Assembly: GCA_022360655.1 (NCBI GenBank)
Contig: JAKSCK010000260.1
Span: 1 to 50,262, forward strand
Direction: 5' to 3'
Source of the DNA: Spirochaetales bacterium
GTDB taxonomy: Bacteria > Spirochaetota > Spirochaetia > DSM-2461
Length of the DNA stretch: 50,262 nucleotides
Within the stretch, counting starts at the first letter, position 1, and every line of letters starts with the position of its first letter. A program made the translations under genes and the position numbers. The notes under the pieces are model-generated. The model saw only the letters and a program-made list of their open reading frames with translations, did not search any database and had not been told where the DNA came from. Positions 18,034 through 27,023 of the stretch are shown piece after piece.

Positions 18034-19050
18034 ATGCTGAAATTTGTCGCGAAACGGCTCGTCTCCCTCATCCCAACTCTTTTGGGCGTCGTGACGCTTG
18101 TCTTCTTTATGATTGCCCTCACCCCTGGCGATCCTGCCCGCATTATGCTCGGTGAACGAGCCAATGCAGAACAGCTGGCCCAGCTTCGTGCGGAGCTTGG
18201 CCTGGACCAACCCCTAGTGAAACAGTACGGACTCTATCTCAGCCGAGTAGTGCGTGGAGACTTGGGGAATTCCATCATTAGCCAGCAGAAAATCACAGAC
18301 GAACTCTCTGAACGTCTTCCTGCTACCATTGAGTTGGCGTTAATGGCCACACTCTTTGCCTCCATCCTTGGAATTGTTCTTGGGGTGGCAGCCGCACGAA
18401 AACGAAACTCTTGGGTGGACTACACCACCATGACCGGAGCCCTAGTGGGTGTGTCTATGCCAGTCTTCTGGCTTGCCCTGGTTCTCATCATGGTGTTTTC
18501 TATTTTTCTTGATCTCCTCCCCACAGGAGGACGAATTGATGTTCGCATCTACTTCAAACCCATCACCAATTTTTACCTGTTGGATGGCCTTATCCTCATG
18601 CTCAAGGGTGAAGGAACCGAAGTTTTTGTTTCCGCTCTCAAGCACATCATTCTGCCCACCATTGCTTTAGGAACCATACCTCTGGCCATCATTGCACGCA
18701 CTACTCGCAGCAGCATGCTGGAAGTGCTGAAGCAAGATTATGTGAAAACAGCCCGAGCGGCCGGTGTAAAAGAGCGCAAAGTAGTGTATCGCTATGCCTT
18801 ACGCAATGCTCTTCTTCCCGTTGTCACTGTCATTGGCATCCAGTTTGGGCTCTTGCTCTCTGGGGCCATTTTGACAGAAACCATTTTCTCCTGGCCAGGA
18901 ATTGGGAAATGGATTTACCACGCCATTGGAGCTCGTGATTTCCCTGCTGTCCAAGGAGGAATCCTTTTCATCAGCATCTTCTTCGTGCTCATCAATCTGA
19001 CCGTTGATCTCCTCTATTCGGTGATTAACCCTCGAATCCGGCTCAAGTGA
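18034..19050 (+). CDS. ABC peptide transporter permease, DppB-type
   Basis: The product is 338 aa. The first span MLKFVAKRLVSLIPTLLGVVTLVFFMIALTPGDPA is the classic DppB/OppB N-terminus, and is why the ATG at 18034 is used rather than 17935 (whose extra residues would be coded by the hairpin). About six membrane spans follow. The EAA loop KTARAAGVKERKVVYRYALRNALLP contacts the ATPases. A periplasmic insert around 160-200 (GGRIDVRIYFKP) is longer than in E. coli DppB. A gap of 7 nt separates it from the second permease gene. Confidence 0.93.
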   Translation: MLKFVAKRLVSLIPTLLGVVTLVFFMIALTPGDPARIMLGERANAEQLAQLRAELGLDQPLVKQYGLYLSRVVRGDLGNSIISQQKITDELSERLPATIELALMATLFASILGIVLGVAAARKRNSWVDYTTMTGALVGVSMPVFWLALVLIMVFSIFLDLLPTGGRIDVRIYFKPITNFYLLDGLILMLKGEGTEVFVSALKHIILPTIALGTIPLAIIARTTRSSMLEVLKQDYVKTARAAGVKERKVVYRYALRNALLPVVTVIGIQFGLLLSGAILTETIFSWPGIGKWIYHAIGARDFPAVQGGILFISIFFVLINLTVDLLYSVINPRIRLK

Positions 19051-19057
19051 GGCTTGT

Positions 19058-19945
19058 ATGAACGAAACAAAGACAGCCACAACCGATGAAATTCCCGCAG
19101 AGCCAGGTTTTTGGCGGGAATCATGGTATCAACTCACCCGAAACCGGGCTGCTATGGTGGGATTGGTCATCATTGCCCTCTTTGCCATCCTGGCCATTTT
19201 TGCCCCTCTACTAGCCCCAGCAGATCCCGTCGTACAGTCCATTTCTGAACGAATGACCCCGCCCCTCTCCCCCGGATATCTGTTAGGAACAGATGACTTA
19301 GGGCGAGATATGCTTTCTCGCATCATCTATGGCGGTCGAATATCCCTTGTGATTGGTGTGGTTTCTGTGGGCATCAGCCTGGTCTTAGGAGGAATTCTTG
19401 GACTGGCTGCAGGCTATTTTGGTGGTTGGACCGACCGCATCATCATGCGCATCATCGACATCATGCTGGCCTTCCCTTACATCCTGCTCACCATTGTGAT
19501 TGTGGCCATGCTGGGTCCATCCCTCTTCAATGCCATGGTGGCCATTGGCATTAGCCAAATGCCACGTTATGCCCGCGTGATTCGTGCATCGGTGATATCC
19601 GAACGAGAACAAGATTATGTTCTTGCAGAACGATCCTTGGGCACGAGTGATTTGGAACTCATGTTCCGAACCATACTTCCCAATGCTTTAGCTCCCACCA
19701 TTGTGCAAGCCACCTTGGGAGTGGGAGAGGCGATTCTCAGCTCTGCAGGTTTGAGCTTCCTGGGCTTAGGAGCTCAGCCTCCCACACCAGAATGGGGATT
19801 AATGATTGCCTCCAGTAAACAATTCATCACCACAGCCTGGTGGATTGTGACCCTTCCTGGTATTGCCATATTGCTCACCGTCCTTGGATTCAATCTTCTT
19901 GGTGATGGGCTTCGCGATATTCTTGACCCCCGGATGAGGGACTAA
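19058..19945 (+). CDS. ABC peptide transporter permease, DppC-type
   Basis: The product is 295 aa. It has an N-terminal OppC_N-like segment (FWRESWYQLTRNRAAMVGLVIIALFAILAIFAPLLAP), then GTDDLGRDMLSRIIYGGRISL, typical of DppC, and an EAA loop (DYVLAERSLGTSDLELMFRTILPNAL). It ends in GDGLRDILDPRMRD, nearly invariant in this family. It pairs with the DppB-type permease and is followed after 2 nt by the first ATPase gene. Confidence 0.94.
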   Translation: MNETKTATTDEIPAEPGFWRESWYQLTRNRAAMVGLVIIALFAILAIFAPLLAPADPVVQSISERMTPPLSPGYLLGTDDLGRDMLSRIIYGGRISLVIGVVSVGISLVLGGILGLAAGYFGGWTDRIIMRIIDIMLAFPYILLTIVIVAMLGPSLFNAMVAIGISQMPRYARVIRASVISEREQDYVLAERSLGTSDLELMFRTILPNALAPTIVQATLGVGEAILSSAGLSFLGLGAQPPTPEWGLMIASSKQFITTAWWIVTLPGIAILLTVLGFNLLGDGLRDILDPRMRD

Positions 19946-19947
19946 AC

Positions 19948-20964
19948 ATGAGTGACAATAATCCAACACAAGCCCCCCTCCTGGACATCCAAGATCTCCA
20001 GGTTAATTTTCATACTCGACGCGGTTTAGTCCGTGCTGTTCGCAATCTCAACCTGTCCATCAATGAGGGCGAAACTTTAGCTCTTGTGGGAGAATCCGGA
20101 TGCGGTAAATCCGTGACCGCCCATGCCATCACGCGCCTGGTTCCCATGCCTCCTGGTGATATTGCCTCCGGTTCCATTCTGTTCCGAGGAGATAATCTTT
20201 TGGATTTGAGTGAACGCGAAATGCGCACACTCCGGGGCTCCAAAATCAGCATGATTTTCCAGGAACCCATGACCAGCCTCAATCCGGTTTTTACCATTGG
20301 AACTCAGATTGCCGAAGTCTTCCGCACCCATACCAACATGGGGAAAAAAGAAGCCTTTGAAAAAGCTGTAGAACTTTTGGATTTAGTTAAAATTCCAGCT
20401 CCAGCCAAGCGGGCTCAATCCTACCCTCATCAGCTTTCCGGCGGAATGCGTCAACGAGCCATGATTGCCATGGCTCTGGCATCTCCAGAACCCGGTCTGA
20501 TGATTGCCGATGAACCCACAACCGCACTCGACGTGACCATTCAGGCTCAGATTCTTCAACTCCTGAGCGAACTGAAAGAGCGAGTGGGCATGTCCATTCT
20601 TCTCATCACCCATGACATGGGCGTTGTGGCAGAAACAGCAGACCGTGTGGCAGTGATGTACGCCGGCCGAAAAGTGGAAGATGCTCCTGTAGAGGAACTA
20701 TTTGCCAATCCTCAGCACCCCTATGCTGCCGGGCTTTTAGGATGCCAGCCTTCATCGCCTCAGAACAAAGGGGCACACCGATTAGAATCCATTGACGGCT
20801 CTGTTCCTGATTTGCTTTCCATTGGTGAGGAGTGCCCCTTTTCTAATCGTTGTCCCAATGCCTCCGATCGGTGTCGTGCCGGTTTCCCTGAGAAATCAGA
20901 AGCTGGACCAAACCATGCCTATTGGTGCCACCATCCCATCAGCAATTCAGGAGTCGCCTCATGA
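19948..20964 (+). CDS. ABC peptide transporter ATPase, DppD-type
   Basis: The product is 338 aa. Walker A is GESGCGKS (about 49-56), followed by Q-loop MIFQEPMTSLNP, signature LSGGMRQRAMIAMAL, Walker B LMIADEPTTALDV and H-loop LLITHDMG. The C-terminal oligopeptide-transporter domain carries Cys in ECPFSNRCPNASDRC, which in some DppD/OppD proteins binds an Fe-S cluster (known for the family, not shown here). It overlaps the next ATPase gene by 4 nt. Confidence 0.95.
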   Translation: MSDNNPTQAPLLDIQDLQVNFHTRRGLVRAVRNLNLSINEGETLALVGESGCGKSVTAHAITRLVPMPPGDIASGSILFRGDNLLDLSEREMRTLRGSKISMIFQEPMTSLNPVFTIGTQIAEVFRTHTNMGKKEAFEKAVELLDLVKIPAPAKRAQSYPHQLSGGMRQRAMIAMALASPEPGLMIADEPTTALDVTIQAQILQLLSELKERVGMSILLITHDMGVVAETADRVAVMYAGRKVEDAPVEELFANPQHPYAAGLLGCQPSSPQNKGAHRLESIDGSVPDLLSIGEECPFSNRCPNASDRCRAGFPEKSEAGPNHAYWCHHPISNSGVAS

Positions 20965-21941
20965 GCCCCACAGAAACACCCCTGTTGGAAGCCCGGGGAA
21001 TTCGCAAGCACTTCACCATCAATGATGATCGAGGTCCAGCACGAACTTTAAAAGCTGTGGATGGTGTTGATCTTTCCATTCAAGCCGGTGAAATCGTGGG
21101 CGTGGTTGGAGAATCCGGTTGTGGAAAATCCATACTTGGAAAAACCATCCTCCGTCTTTATGAACCCAATGATGGTGAGTTACTCTGGAAAGGAGAGGAT
21201 CTTACCGCTGTTTCAGGACCTGGTCTCAAAGCCATGCGCCGGGATATGCAAATGATCTTCCAAGATCCATTCTCCTCCCTCAATCCTCGTAAAAAGGTGC
21301 ACCAAATCATCAGTCAGCCCCTGCGGGTTCACAAACTCGGAGCCCCCTCCGAACTCACCTCCCGCACGGAAGCTGTGATGCGGGAAGTGGGCATTAATCC
21401 CGCCTATGGGCGTCGCTATCCCCACCAGTTCTCTGGTGGTCAGCGTCAACGCATTGGCATTGCTCGAGCCCTGGCCTTAGAACCTGAATTTGTGGTGTGT
21501 GATGAGGCCGTGAGTGCATTGGATGTGTCCATTCAGGCCCAGATTCTGAATCTTCTGTTGGATCTTCGGGATAAGCATGGTTTTGCCAACCTCTTCATCT
21601 CTCATGATCTGGCTGTAGTGAAGTTCATTGCGGAACGCATCATGGTGATGTATTTAGGACGCATTGTGGAGCAGGCCTCCAAGAATGATTTGATGGCCGA
21701 ACCGCTCCATCCTTATACCCGAGCTCTCTTGGAAGCCTTCCCGGTCGCCGATCCTTCCGTACGCCATAAGAAGAAGCAAATTGTGGTGGGAGATGTGCCT
21801 TCTCCCATGGATCCACCAAAGGGATGCCATTTCCACCCCCGCTGTCCTTTGGCCTCAGAGAAATGTCGCAATGAGTATCCACCATTGAAAGAGGCGGCCC
21901 CTGGACGTCTTGTGGCTTGTTGGGCTGTCAACGGAGAGTAA
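20961..21941 (+). CDS. ABC peptide transporter ATPase, DppF-type
   Basis: The product is 326 aa. Walker A is GESGCGKS, followed by Q-loop MIFQDPFSSLNPRKKV, signature FSGGQRQRIGIARALALEP, Walker B FVVCDEAVSALDV and H-loop LFISHDLAVV. The C-terminal domain contains GCHFHPRCPLASEKC. I chose the ATG at 20961, inside the ATGA overlap with the DppD-type gene, over a GTG at 20922. It forms a heterodimeric motor with DppD and is the last gene of the operon; a terminator follows. Confidence 0.95.
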   Translation: MSPTETPLLEARGIRKHFTINDDRGPARTLKAVDGVDLSIQAGEIVGVVGESGCGKSILGKTILRLYEPNDGELLWKGEDLTAVSGPGLKAMRRDMQMIFQDPFSSLNPRKKVHQIISQPLRVHKLGAPSELTSRTEAVMREVGINPAYGRRYPHQFSGGQRQRIGIARALALEPEFVVCDEAVSALDVSIQAQILNLLLDLRDKHGFANLFISHDLAVVKFIAERIMVMYLGRIVEQASKNDLMAEPLHPYTRALLEAFPVADPSVRHKKKQIVVGDVPSPMDPPKGCHFHPRCPLASEKCRNEYPPLKEAAPGRLVACWAVNGE

Positions 21942-21979
21942 CGGATTCTCTTATCAACATAAATTTTCGGATTGAGATC

Positions 21980-22008
21980 GACCCCCGCGTCACCGCGGGG
22001 GTCTTTTT
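21980..22008 (+). terminator. Terminator of the ABC-importer operon
   Basis: A 10-bp stem GACCCCCGCG-TCAC-CGCGGGGGTC is followed by TTTTT (22004-22008). The stem begins inside the recurring ATCGACCCC motif (21977-21985). Confidence 0.92.
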
Positions 22009-22034
22009 ATTTAGGTTTCAGATAGGACTTGTAT

Positions 22035-23885
22035 TTATCCCAGAAGGGCGAGACTAAACCAAGGAACATAGGTGATGAGCAGAACAGCAGCCATCAACAC
22101 CCCCATGAAGGGAAGCACCTGCTTGTACACCCGACTCATGGGCTCCTCAAAAGTGTAGCTGGCCAAGAAGAGATTCATACCGACGGGAGGAGTCAAATAC
22201 CCCAACTGCAAGTTGGCCAAGAAAATCACGCCCAGCTGCACTGGATGAATACCGTACAATTCTCCCAGGGGAATGATGAGCGGGGCCACCACCAGAATAG
22301 CGGAGAAAATATCCATCAAAGTCCCTGTCACCAGGAGCGCGAGATTCAAAAGAATCAGGAACACATAAGGTGAGGAGACATTTTCCCGGAAGAACGCTGT
22401 GAGCATGGTGGGAACCTGGGCATCCACAATGAAGTAGTTGAGCCCCTTGGCCATGGCCAGAATCACCAGAACACCACCCACCACAGGAACGCAACGGCGA
22501 AGAACTCGAATCACCAAGGAAAGAGTGAGCTCTTTTTTGGCAAAGGTGATGAATAGGGCATACACCGCTGATAATGCGGCTGTTTCTACCAGATTGGTGA
22601 GACCGGTGAAATAGGCCACCAAAAGCACAACAGGAAGAAGCAGGTCTAAAGCGGCAAAGCGCAGAGACTGAAGGGCCTCATGAATATCAAAAGGCACTCG
22701 CTCCTTGGAATGCTTAATGGCTCGATAAATCCCCATAGCAGAAAGAACCGCTACTAATAGAACACCAGGAAGCAAGCCCCCCAGGAACATGTCCTTGATG
22801 CTCACTTGGGCGGTGACACCATACATGATGATGGGCAGAGCTGGAGGAAAGAGTAATCCCACACTTCCAGAAGAGGTAACCAATCCACGGGAAAAATCCC
22901 GGCCATACTGACGGCTTCCCTCAAGGACCGACACCAGTAAACCACCCAGGGCAAGAATGGTGACACCGGAAGCTCCTGTGAAGGTGGTGAAATAAGCACA
23001 GGCCACCACAGCCACCACGGCTAAACCACCAGGCAGCCACCCCAGCCAGGCCCGGAAAAACCGCACCAACCGTTTTCCAGAACTGCTTTCAGATAGAAGG
23101 AATCCCGTCACCGTGAACAAAGGAATGGCAGGAATCATGCTTCCTGTGAGAAGCACATAAGCCTCATTTGGAAGGGATTCCAACGCACCCCAGTTCCCGC
23201 TGAACAGGAAAAGGGCCGTTCCACCCAAAACCAGGAAAATAGGCAAACCACGGACGGCTAAAACTAAAAGAAGAATCACCAAGGGCCAACGGAGCCATTG
23301 GAATAACTGATACCAAAGATCCGAAAGATCGTAGAAAAAGAAGGGCAAATTGGGATTTGCTGTGGCCAAAAGGTTCACAACAGAAGGCCAGGAAAAGAAC
23401 AGTCCGAGCACCAGTCCAAGGATCTTCCCATACCATGCCCCCCGAATACTTCGGAGAGCCATAAAGGCATATCCTAGAGGCAAAATGGCCAAAGCCAAGC
23501 GGATGGGAACGGCACCAACACTTTCCCCTGGAGCAAACCCAATCACAAGGAAGGAAGCCGAGGCTACGGCAAAGGCGGCATTAATCCCAGAAGCCATCAT
23601 GTCTCGGGATCGATCCAAGACACCCAACCAACCCTTACCCGGTTCTACAGAAGACCCCAAAGAAAGATGAGCATGCTCTCGTGAGGCCGCCATTCCTCCT
23701 AGCCAAGCCACCCAAACCACAATGTGTTGAAGGAAACCAGAGGACCAAACTAATCCTGATCCTGTGATTTTTCTGAGAACAATTTCCATGAGTGGAACCA
23801 CAGCCAGGGCCAAAAGGAATGCCCCTGCAATGAAGTCTTCCACAATGGCCAGTCGCTTTGGCTTTGCTTGTATTTCGTCTGTCAA
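22035..23885 (-). CDS. TRAP transporter fused small/large permease (DctQM, TatQM-like)
   Basis: The product is 616 aa. The N-terminal DctQ-type domain (about 1-190) starts VEDFIAGAFLLALAVVPLMEIVLRKITGSG. The DctM-type domain (about 210-616) has LLVSVLEGSRQYGRDFS, GSVGLLFPPALPIIMYG, GTLMDIFSAILVVAPLIIPLG and LTPPVGMNLFLASYTF. It uses an ion gradient to move a solute delivered by the P proteins. The start is TTG at 23885 with GGAGGAG 6 nt upstream. The fused layout matches Tp0958 of Treponema pallidum. It is the last gene of the TRAP operon, 25 nt after the first P gene. Confidence 0.92.
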   Translation of the reverse strand: MTDEIQAKPKRLAIVEDFIAGAFLLALAVVPLMEIVLRKITGSGLVWSSGFLQHIVVWVAWLGGMAASREHAHLSLGSSVEPGKGWLGVLDRSRDMMASGINAAFAVASASFLVIGFAPGESVGAVPIRLALAILPLGYAFMALRSIRGAWYGKILGLVLGLFFSWPSVVNLLATANPNLPFFFYDLSDLWYQLFQWLRWPLVILLLVLAVRGLPIFLVLGGTALFLFSGNWGALESLPNEAYVLLTGSMIPAIPLFTVTGFLLSESSSGKRLVRFFRAWLGWLPGGLAVVAVVACAYFTTFTGASGVTILALGGLLVSVLEGSRQYGRDFSRGLVTSSGSVGLLFPPALPIIMYGVTAQVSIKDMFLGGLLPGVLLVAVLSAMGIYRAIKHSKERVPFDIHEALQSLRFAALDLLLPVVLLVAYFTGLTNLVETAALSAVYALFITFAKKELTLSLVIRVLRRCVPVVGGVLVILAMAKGLNYFIVDAQVPTMLTAFFRENVSSPYVFLILLNLALLVTGTLMDIFSAILVVAPLIIPLGELYGIHPVQLGVIFLANLQLGYLTPPVGMNLFLASYTFEEPMSRVYKQVLPFMGVLMAAVLLITYVPWFSLALLG

Positions 23886-23910
23886 ATTTGCTCCTCCGCC
23901 AATACGGATG

Positions 23911-24915
23911 TTACCCTTGGCGACGCAACTCTTCTAAGTCTGTGCGAATAGCATCGTAGAATTCTTGAGGAATGGCTTTTCCTTCCCCTACCATCAATTC
24001 ATGACCTTGAATCATAAATTGGCTCCAGGTTGACAAATCTTTTTCTTCAACTGGAACCACTTCAAGACCATTTTCTAACATCACCCGTAGAGCCTCATTT
24101 CCAAGGCGCTCGGATTCTGCTGTAAACTCCTGAGCGACTCGCTCCATGGAGGCTTTTAACTCTTCATGATACTCCTCAGGAATGGAACGCCAGGCTCTTT
24201 TTGAAAGAACCAGTCCTCCAAGCACTGGGGTGAGTCGGACATCTGTCATTGTGGAAGCCAGTCCAAACCACTGATAGGCTGCAGCAGCCACAGGAGGCAC
24301 CAGCATGGAATCCACAAGCCCACTTTGGAGTCCCACCATGATTTCGTTAATGGGCATGGGTTCTACATCAAAACCCAAGGATTTTAATGCGGCGTACAAA
24401 TCCACCTCTGAATCATCCACCGCCATTGTGCCTTGCATCAAATCCTCAGGAAAATACGCCGGTGTTTTGGAAAAAGGATAGGCCCAGCCAGAGAGTGACC
24501 AGGCAAGCATTTCAAATCCGGCCTGACGGAACTTGTCTTCCAGTGTGGGAGAATAGCGCAAAAGCAACGCATTAAGCTCTTCTTCCGTCTGCACCAAGCC
24601 AGGGAGTATGAAAGTGAAGGATTCTGGAACCATCACCTTCAATCCATACGGTGAAAATACACCAGCATCAAGTTGACCTATCCGCATCTTGCGAATCATG
24701 TCCCCTTCACCACCAGCAATACCACCAGGATAGATCCGTACTCGAACTCTCCCCTTTGTGATGGTACGCCATTCATCTGCCATACGCCTCAAGGAGGTAT
24801 CCCAAACAGTCCCTTCAGGCAAGGGACTTCCAAGTTTTATATCAACAGCGCTCAATGGAGTGAGAAACATCAGCCCTGAAAGGACAAATGCCAACACTCC
24901 TACAATTTTTTTCAT
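23911..24915 (-). CDS. TRAP transporter solute-binding protein, DctP-like, paralogue 1
   Basis: The product is 334 aa, using the ATG at 24915 (GAGG upstream), because MKKIVGVLAFVLSGLMFLTPLSAV is a proper signal peptide; the frame opens 18 codons earlier. DctP fold features are KLGSPLPEGTVWDTSLRRMADEW, GGIAGGEGDMIRKMRIGQLDAG, LPGLVQTEEEL and GLQSGLVDSMLVPP. The position of the usual carboxylate-binding Arg (K-x-R-V in SiaP/DctP) is occupied by Ala165 (GTMAV), as in the neighbouring paralogue. The ligand is therefore unlikely to be bound in the standard way. Confidence 0.92.
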   Translation of the reverse strand: MKKIVGVLAFVLSGLMFLTPLSAVDIKLGSPLPEGTVWDTSLRRMADEWRTITKGRVRVRIYPGGIAGGEGDMIRKMRIGQLDAGVFSPYGLKVMVPESFTFILPGLVQTEEELNALLLRYSPTLEDKFRQAGFEMLAWSLSGWAYPFSKTPAYFPEDLMQGTMAVDDSEVDLYAALKSLGFDVEPMPINEIMVGLQSGLVDSMLVPPVAAAAYQWFGLASTMTDVRLTPVLGGLVLSKRAWRSIPEEYHEELKASMERVAQEFTAESERLGNEALRVMLENGLEVVPVEEKDLSTWSQFMIQGHELMVGEGKAIPQEFYDAIRTDLEELRRQG

Positions 24916-24977
24916 TCCTAGCCTCTTTTTAATACCAATGACCTTCCCTAAAAAGGGAAGAATTCTCATAGCTCGTT

Positions 24978-25961
24978 TTACCGAAACTCATCAAGTGCCG
25001 TGAGGAGATCGGCATAGATGGCATCATCAATCCATTTTCCTTCACCCACCACAAGAGCATGTCCCTCTCGCATCACTTCATACCATTCTTGCCGTGCTGT
25101 CTCACCAACACTTTCAAAAGTCACCCCATACCCTTTCATGACCCGTTTTGCTTCTGCATTTAATCGTTCTGATTCAGCATAAAACTCTCTGGCCACATCA
25201 CGAATGGCAGCCGCCAATTCTTCATGGTATTCGGAGGGAATGCGTTTCCACGTTTGTTCAGAAATAACAAGGCCACCCAAGACAGGAGCCACAGGAAATT
25301 CCAGCATGTGAGGAACCTGAGGAAACCATTGGTAGGCAGCAGCGGCCATGGGAGGACAATAGATGGCATTAATCATTCCACTCTGTAAACCCACCACCAC
25401 TTCATTCAAACCTGTTGGAACCACATTGAATCCCATGGCCTTAAAGTTTGCGGCCAGTTCTTCATCTGTGTTGCTCACAGCCAATCGATCATTCCGAAGC
25501 AGAGCTGGAGAAAGCTGCTCATGACCGGTGAAGAAATAGGCCCATCCGCTTTTTGACCATGCCAGAATTCGGAAACCTTGATTAATAAAATCTTGTGAAA
25601 AACGCGGGGTGAATCGTTCAATCACATAATCCAATTCTTCTTCAGATTGAAGGATTCCTGGGAGACTCATCACAAAGGTGTTGGGGACAATAGACTTCAG
25701 TCCAAATGTGGTAATCACCGCAGCATCAAGCTGACGAATCCGCATCTTACGAATCATATCCGCTTCACTTCCCGCAATGCCACCGGCATAAATGCGCATG
25801 CGCACTCTGCCTCCAGTGATGTCTGACCACTCAGCGGCCATGCGTTTCAGGGTGGAATCCCAGGGCGACCCTTCGGGGAAAGGACTCCCAAGTTTCACTG
25901 TGAGAGCATTCAATGGAGAAGCCAGTATCATGATAAAAGCAATCAGGCGCAGGGTTTTCAT
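24978..25961 (-). CDS. TRAP transporter solute-binding protein, DctP-like, paralogue 2
   Basis: The product is 327 aa with signal peptide MKTLRLIAFIMILASPLNA. It is clearly a tandem relative of paralogue 1: PFPEGSPWDSTLKRMAAEW, GGIAGSEADMIRKMRIRQLDA, LPGILQSEEELDYV, NEVVVGLQSGMINAIYCPPMAAAAYQWF and GGLVISEQTWKRIPSEYHEEL all align. Ala161 (RLAV) replaces the canonical Arg. Divergence in the segment around 115-165 suggests the two proteins prefer different ligands or partners. The gene lies 27 nt after tatT and 62 nt before the paralogue 1 start. Confidence 0.92.
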   Translation of the reverse strand: MKTLRLIAFIMILASPLNALTVKLGSPFPEGSPWDSTLKRMAAEWSDITGGRVRMRIYAGGIAGSEADMIRKMRIRQLDAAVITTFGLKSIVPNTFVMSLPGILQSEEELDYVIERFTPRFSQDFINQGFRILAWSKSGWAYFFTGHEQLSPALLRNDRLAVSNTDEELAANFKAMGFNVVPTGLNEVVVGLQSGMINAIYCPPMAAAAYQWFPQVPHMLEFPVAPVLGGLVISEQTWKRIPSEYHEELAAAIRDVAREFYAESERLNAEAKRVMKGYGVTFESVGETARQEWYEVMREGHALVVGEGKWIDDAIYADLLTALDEFR

Positions 25962-25988
25962 TCTTCGCTCCTTGACTCCTGTGACAAT

Positions 25989-27002
25989 CTACTCCGTCAC
26001 CAGGAAAAAATCCTCGACATGCTCGAGAAGCCATCGAGCCCGGTCTTGGTAAATGATGATGAGCAGGCGATCGTCCACATGCTCTTCTGGATCAATGGAC
26101 AGGGCGCGGTCAAGGTAGCTTCTAAAACCTTCTAAATCCTGTTTTTTTACGGAAATGGCCGTGGCCATGGTGATGTGTGGGGAAGGACTGGAATCATTGG
26201 AAAGTTCAACCGCTTTTTCATAATGGTGCACGGCTCTTTCCTGTGGATGATCACTCACTCCATTCTGGGCATAGTACTCATCCATGAAGCCAGCAATCTC
26301 AGGACTTCTCTCTCTCATTTGAGCCACAATGGATGCTGGCAGGGAAACTTGGAGCTGAATCATCATCTCATGAATGCCAGAAATACTTTCATCCAACTCT
26401 AAGGCACGGTAGAGCAGGAGGGCTGCTTGATCAAGAGATGTGGCCAGCTCTATATCAAAGGGATCCGTGCTGGCCATCCCCAACCAGGAAAGCCCTGCCC
26501 AATACACATCATTGGCATCTTCTGCTTCCAGAAATAAGGCCGCCTCATCATAGGCACCCGATTCTAATGCCTGAAGAAACCCTGGGTGGCGATAATCCAA
26601 CGCATCCAGAAGATAATTTCTTCCCCTTCGAAGAAGTCGTTTTGCACGCATTCGGCCTTCTTCTGCCTCTTCCCAAGCCTCATCTTCCAACATATCGGTG
26701 GGCATTAAAACAAATGCCCCGGCATACATGGCAAAATTTCGACCAGTCGCCGCCATCAATTGATGGTTTTCAGGATCCTGTCCTAACAAGATCTCATGGA
26801 GTTTGAGAGCTAAAGGAAGAGATTCTGCCACAAGCAAGGGATCATCATCTGAGGTGAAGGCGCTTGAGCCGGAGGGTGATGACAACATATCCGCAACGGA
26901 GCGAACCGCCGCTTGCTGAATCGATTGACAAGAGGAGAGACTGACAAGCAGTGTCGCCAGGGCGATGTTCCGGAACACAGGCCGGCTCTGAGTTTGCTTC
27001 AT
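25989..27002 (-). CDS. TatT-like TPR lipoprotein associated with a TRAP transporter
   Basis: The product is 337 aa. The signal ends in lipobox LSSC with Cys25. Helical repeats fit tetratricopeptides (ALKLHEILLGQDPENHQLMAATGRNFAMYAG; ALLLYRALELDES; AVHHYEKAVELS; FRSYLDRALSIDPEEHVDD). In T. pallidum the homologous arrangement is Tp0956 (TatT), Tp0957 (TatP) and Tp0958 (TatQM), where TatT is a periplasmic lipoprotein trimer that binds the P protein. Here the gene order tatT-P-P-QM is the same, with a second P. Gene identification rests on architecture, size and neighbours. Confidence 0.88.
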   Translation of the reverse strand: MKQTQSRPVFRNIALATLLVSLSSCQSIQQAAVRSVADMLSSPSGSSAFTSDDDPLLVAESLPLALKLHEILLGQDPENHQLMAATGRNFAMYAGAFVLMPTDMLEDEAWEEAEEGRMRAKRLLRRGRNYLLDALDYRHPGFLQALESGAYDEAALFLEAEDANDVYWAGLSWLGMASTDPFDIELATSLDQAALLLYRALELDESISGIHEMMIQLQVSLPASIVAQMRERSPEIAGFMDEYYAQNGVSDHPQERAVHHYEKAVELSNDSSPSPHITMATAISVKKQDLEGFRSYLDRALSIDPEEHVDDRLLIIIYQDRARWLLEHVEDFFLVTE

Positions 27003-27023
27003 GCTACCATTATTGGAAGGACG

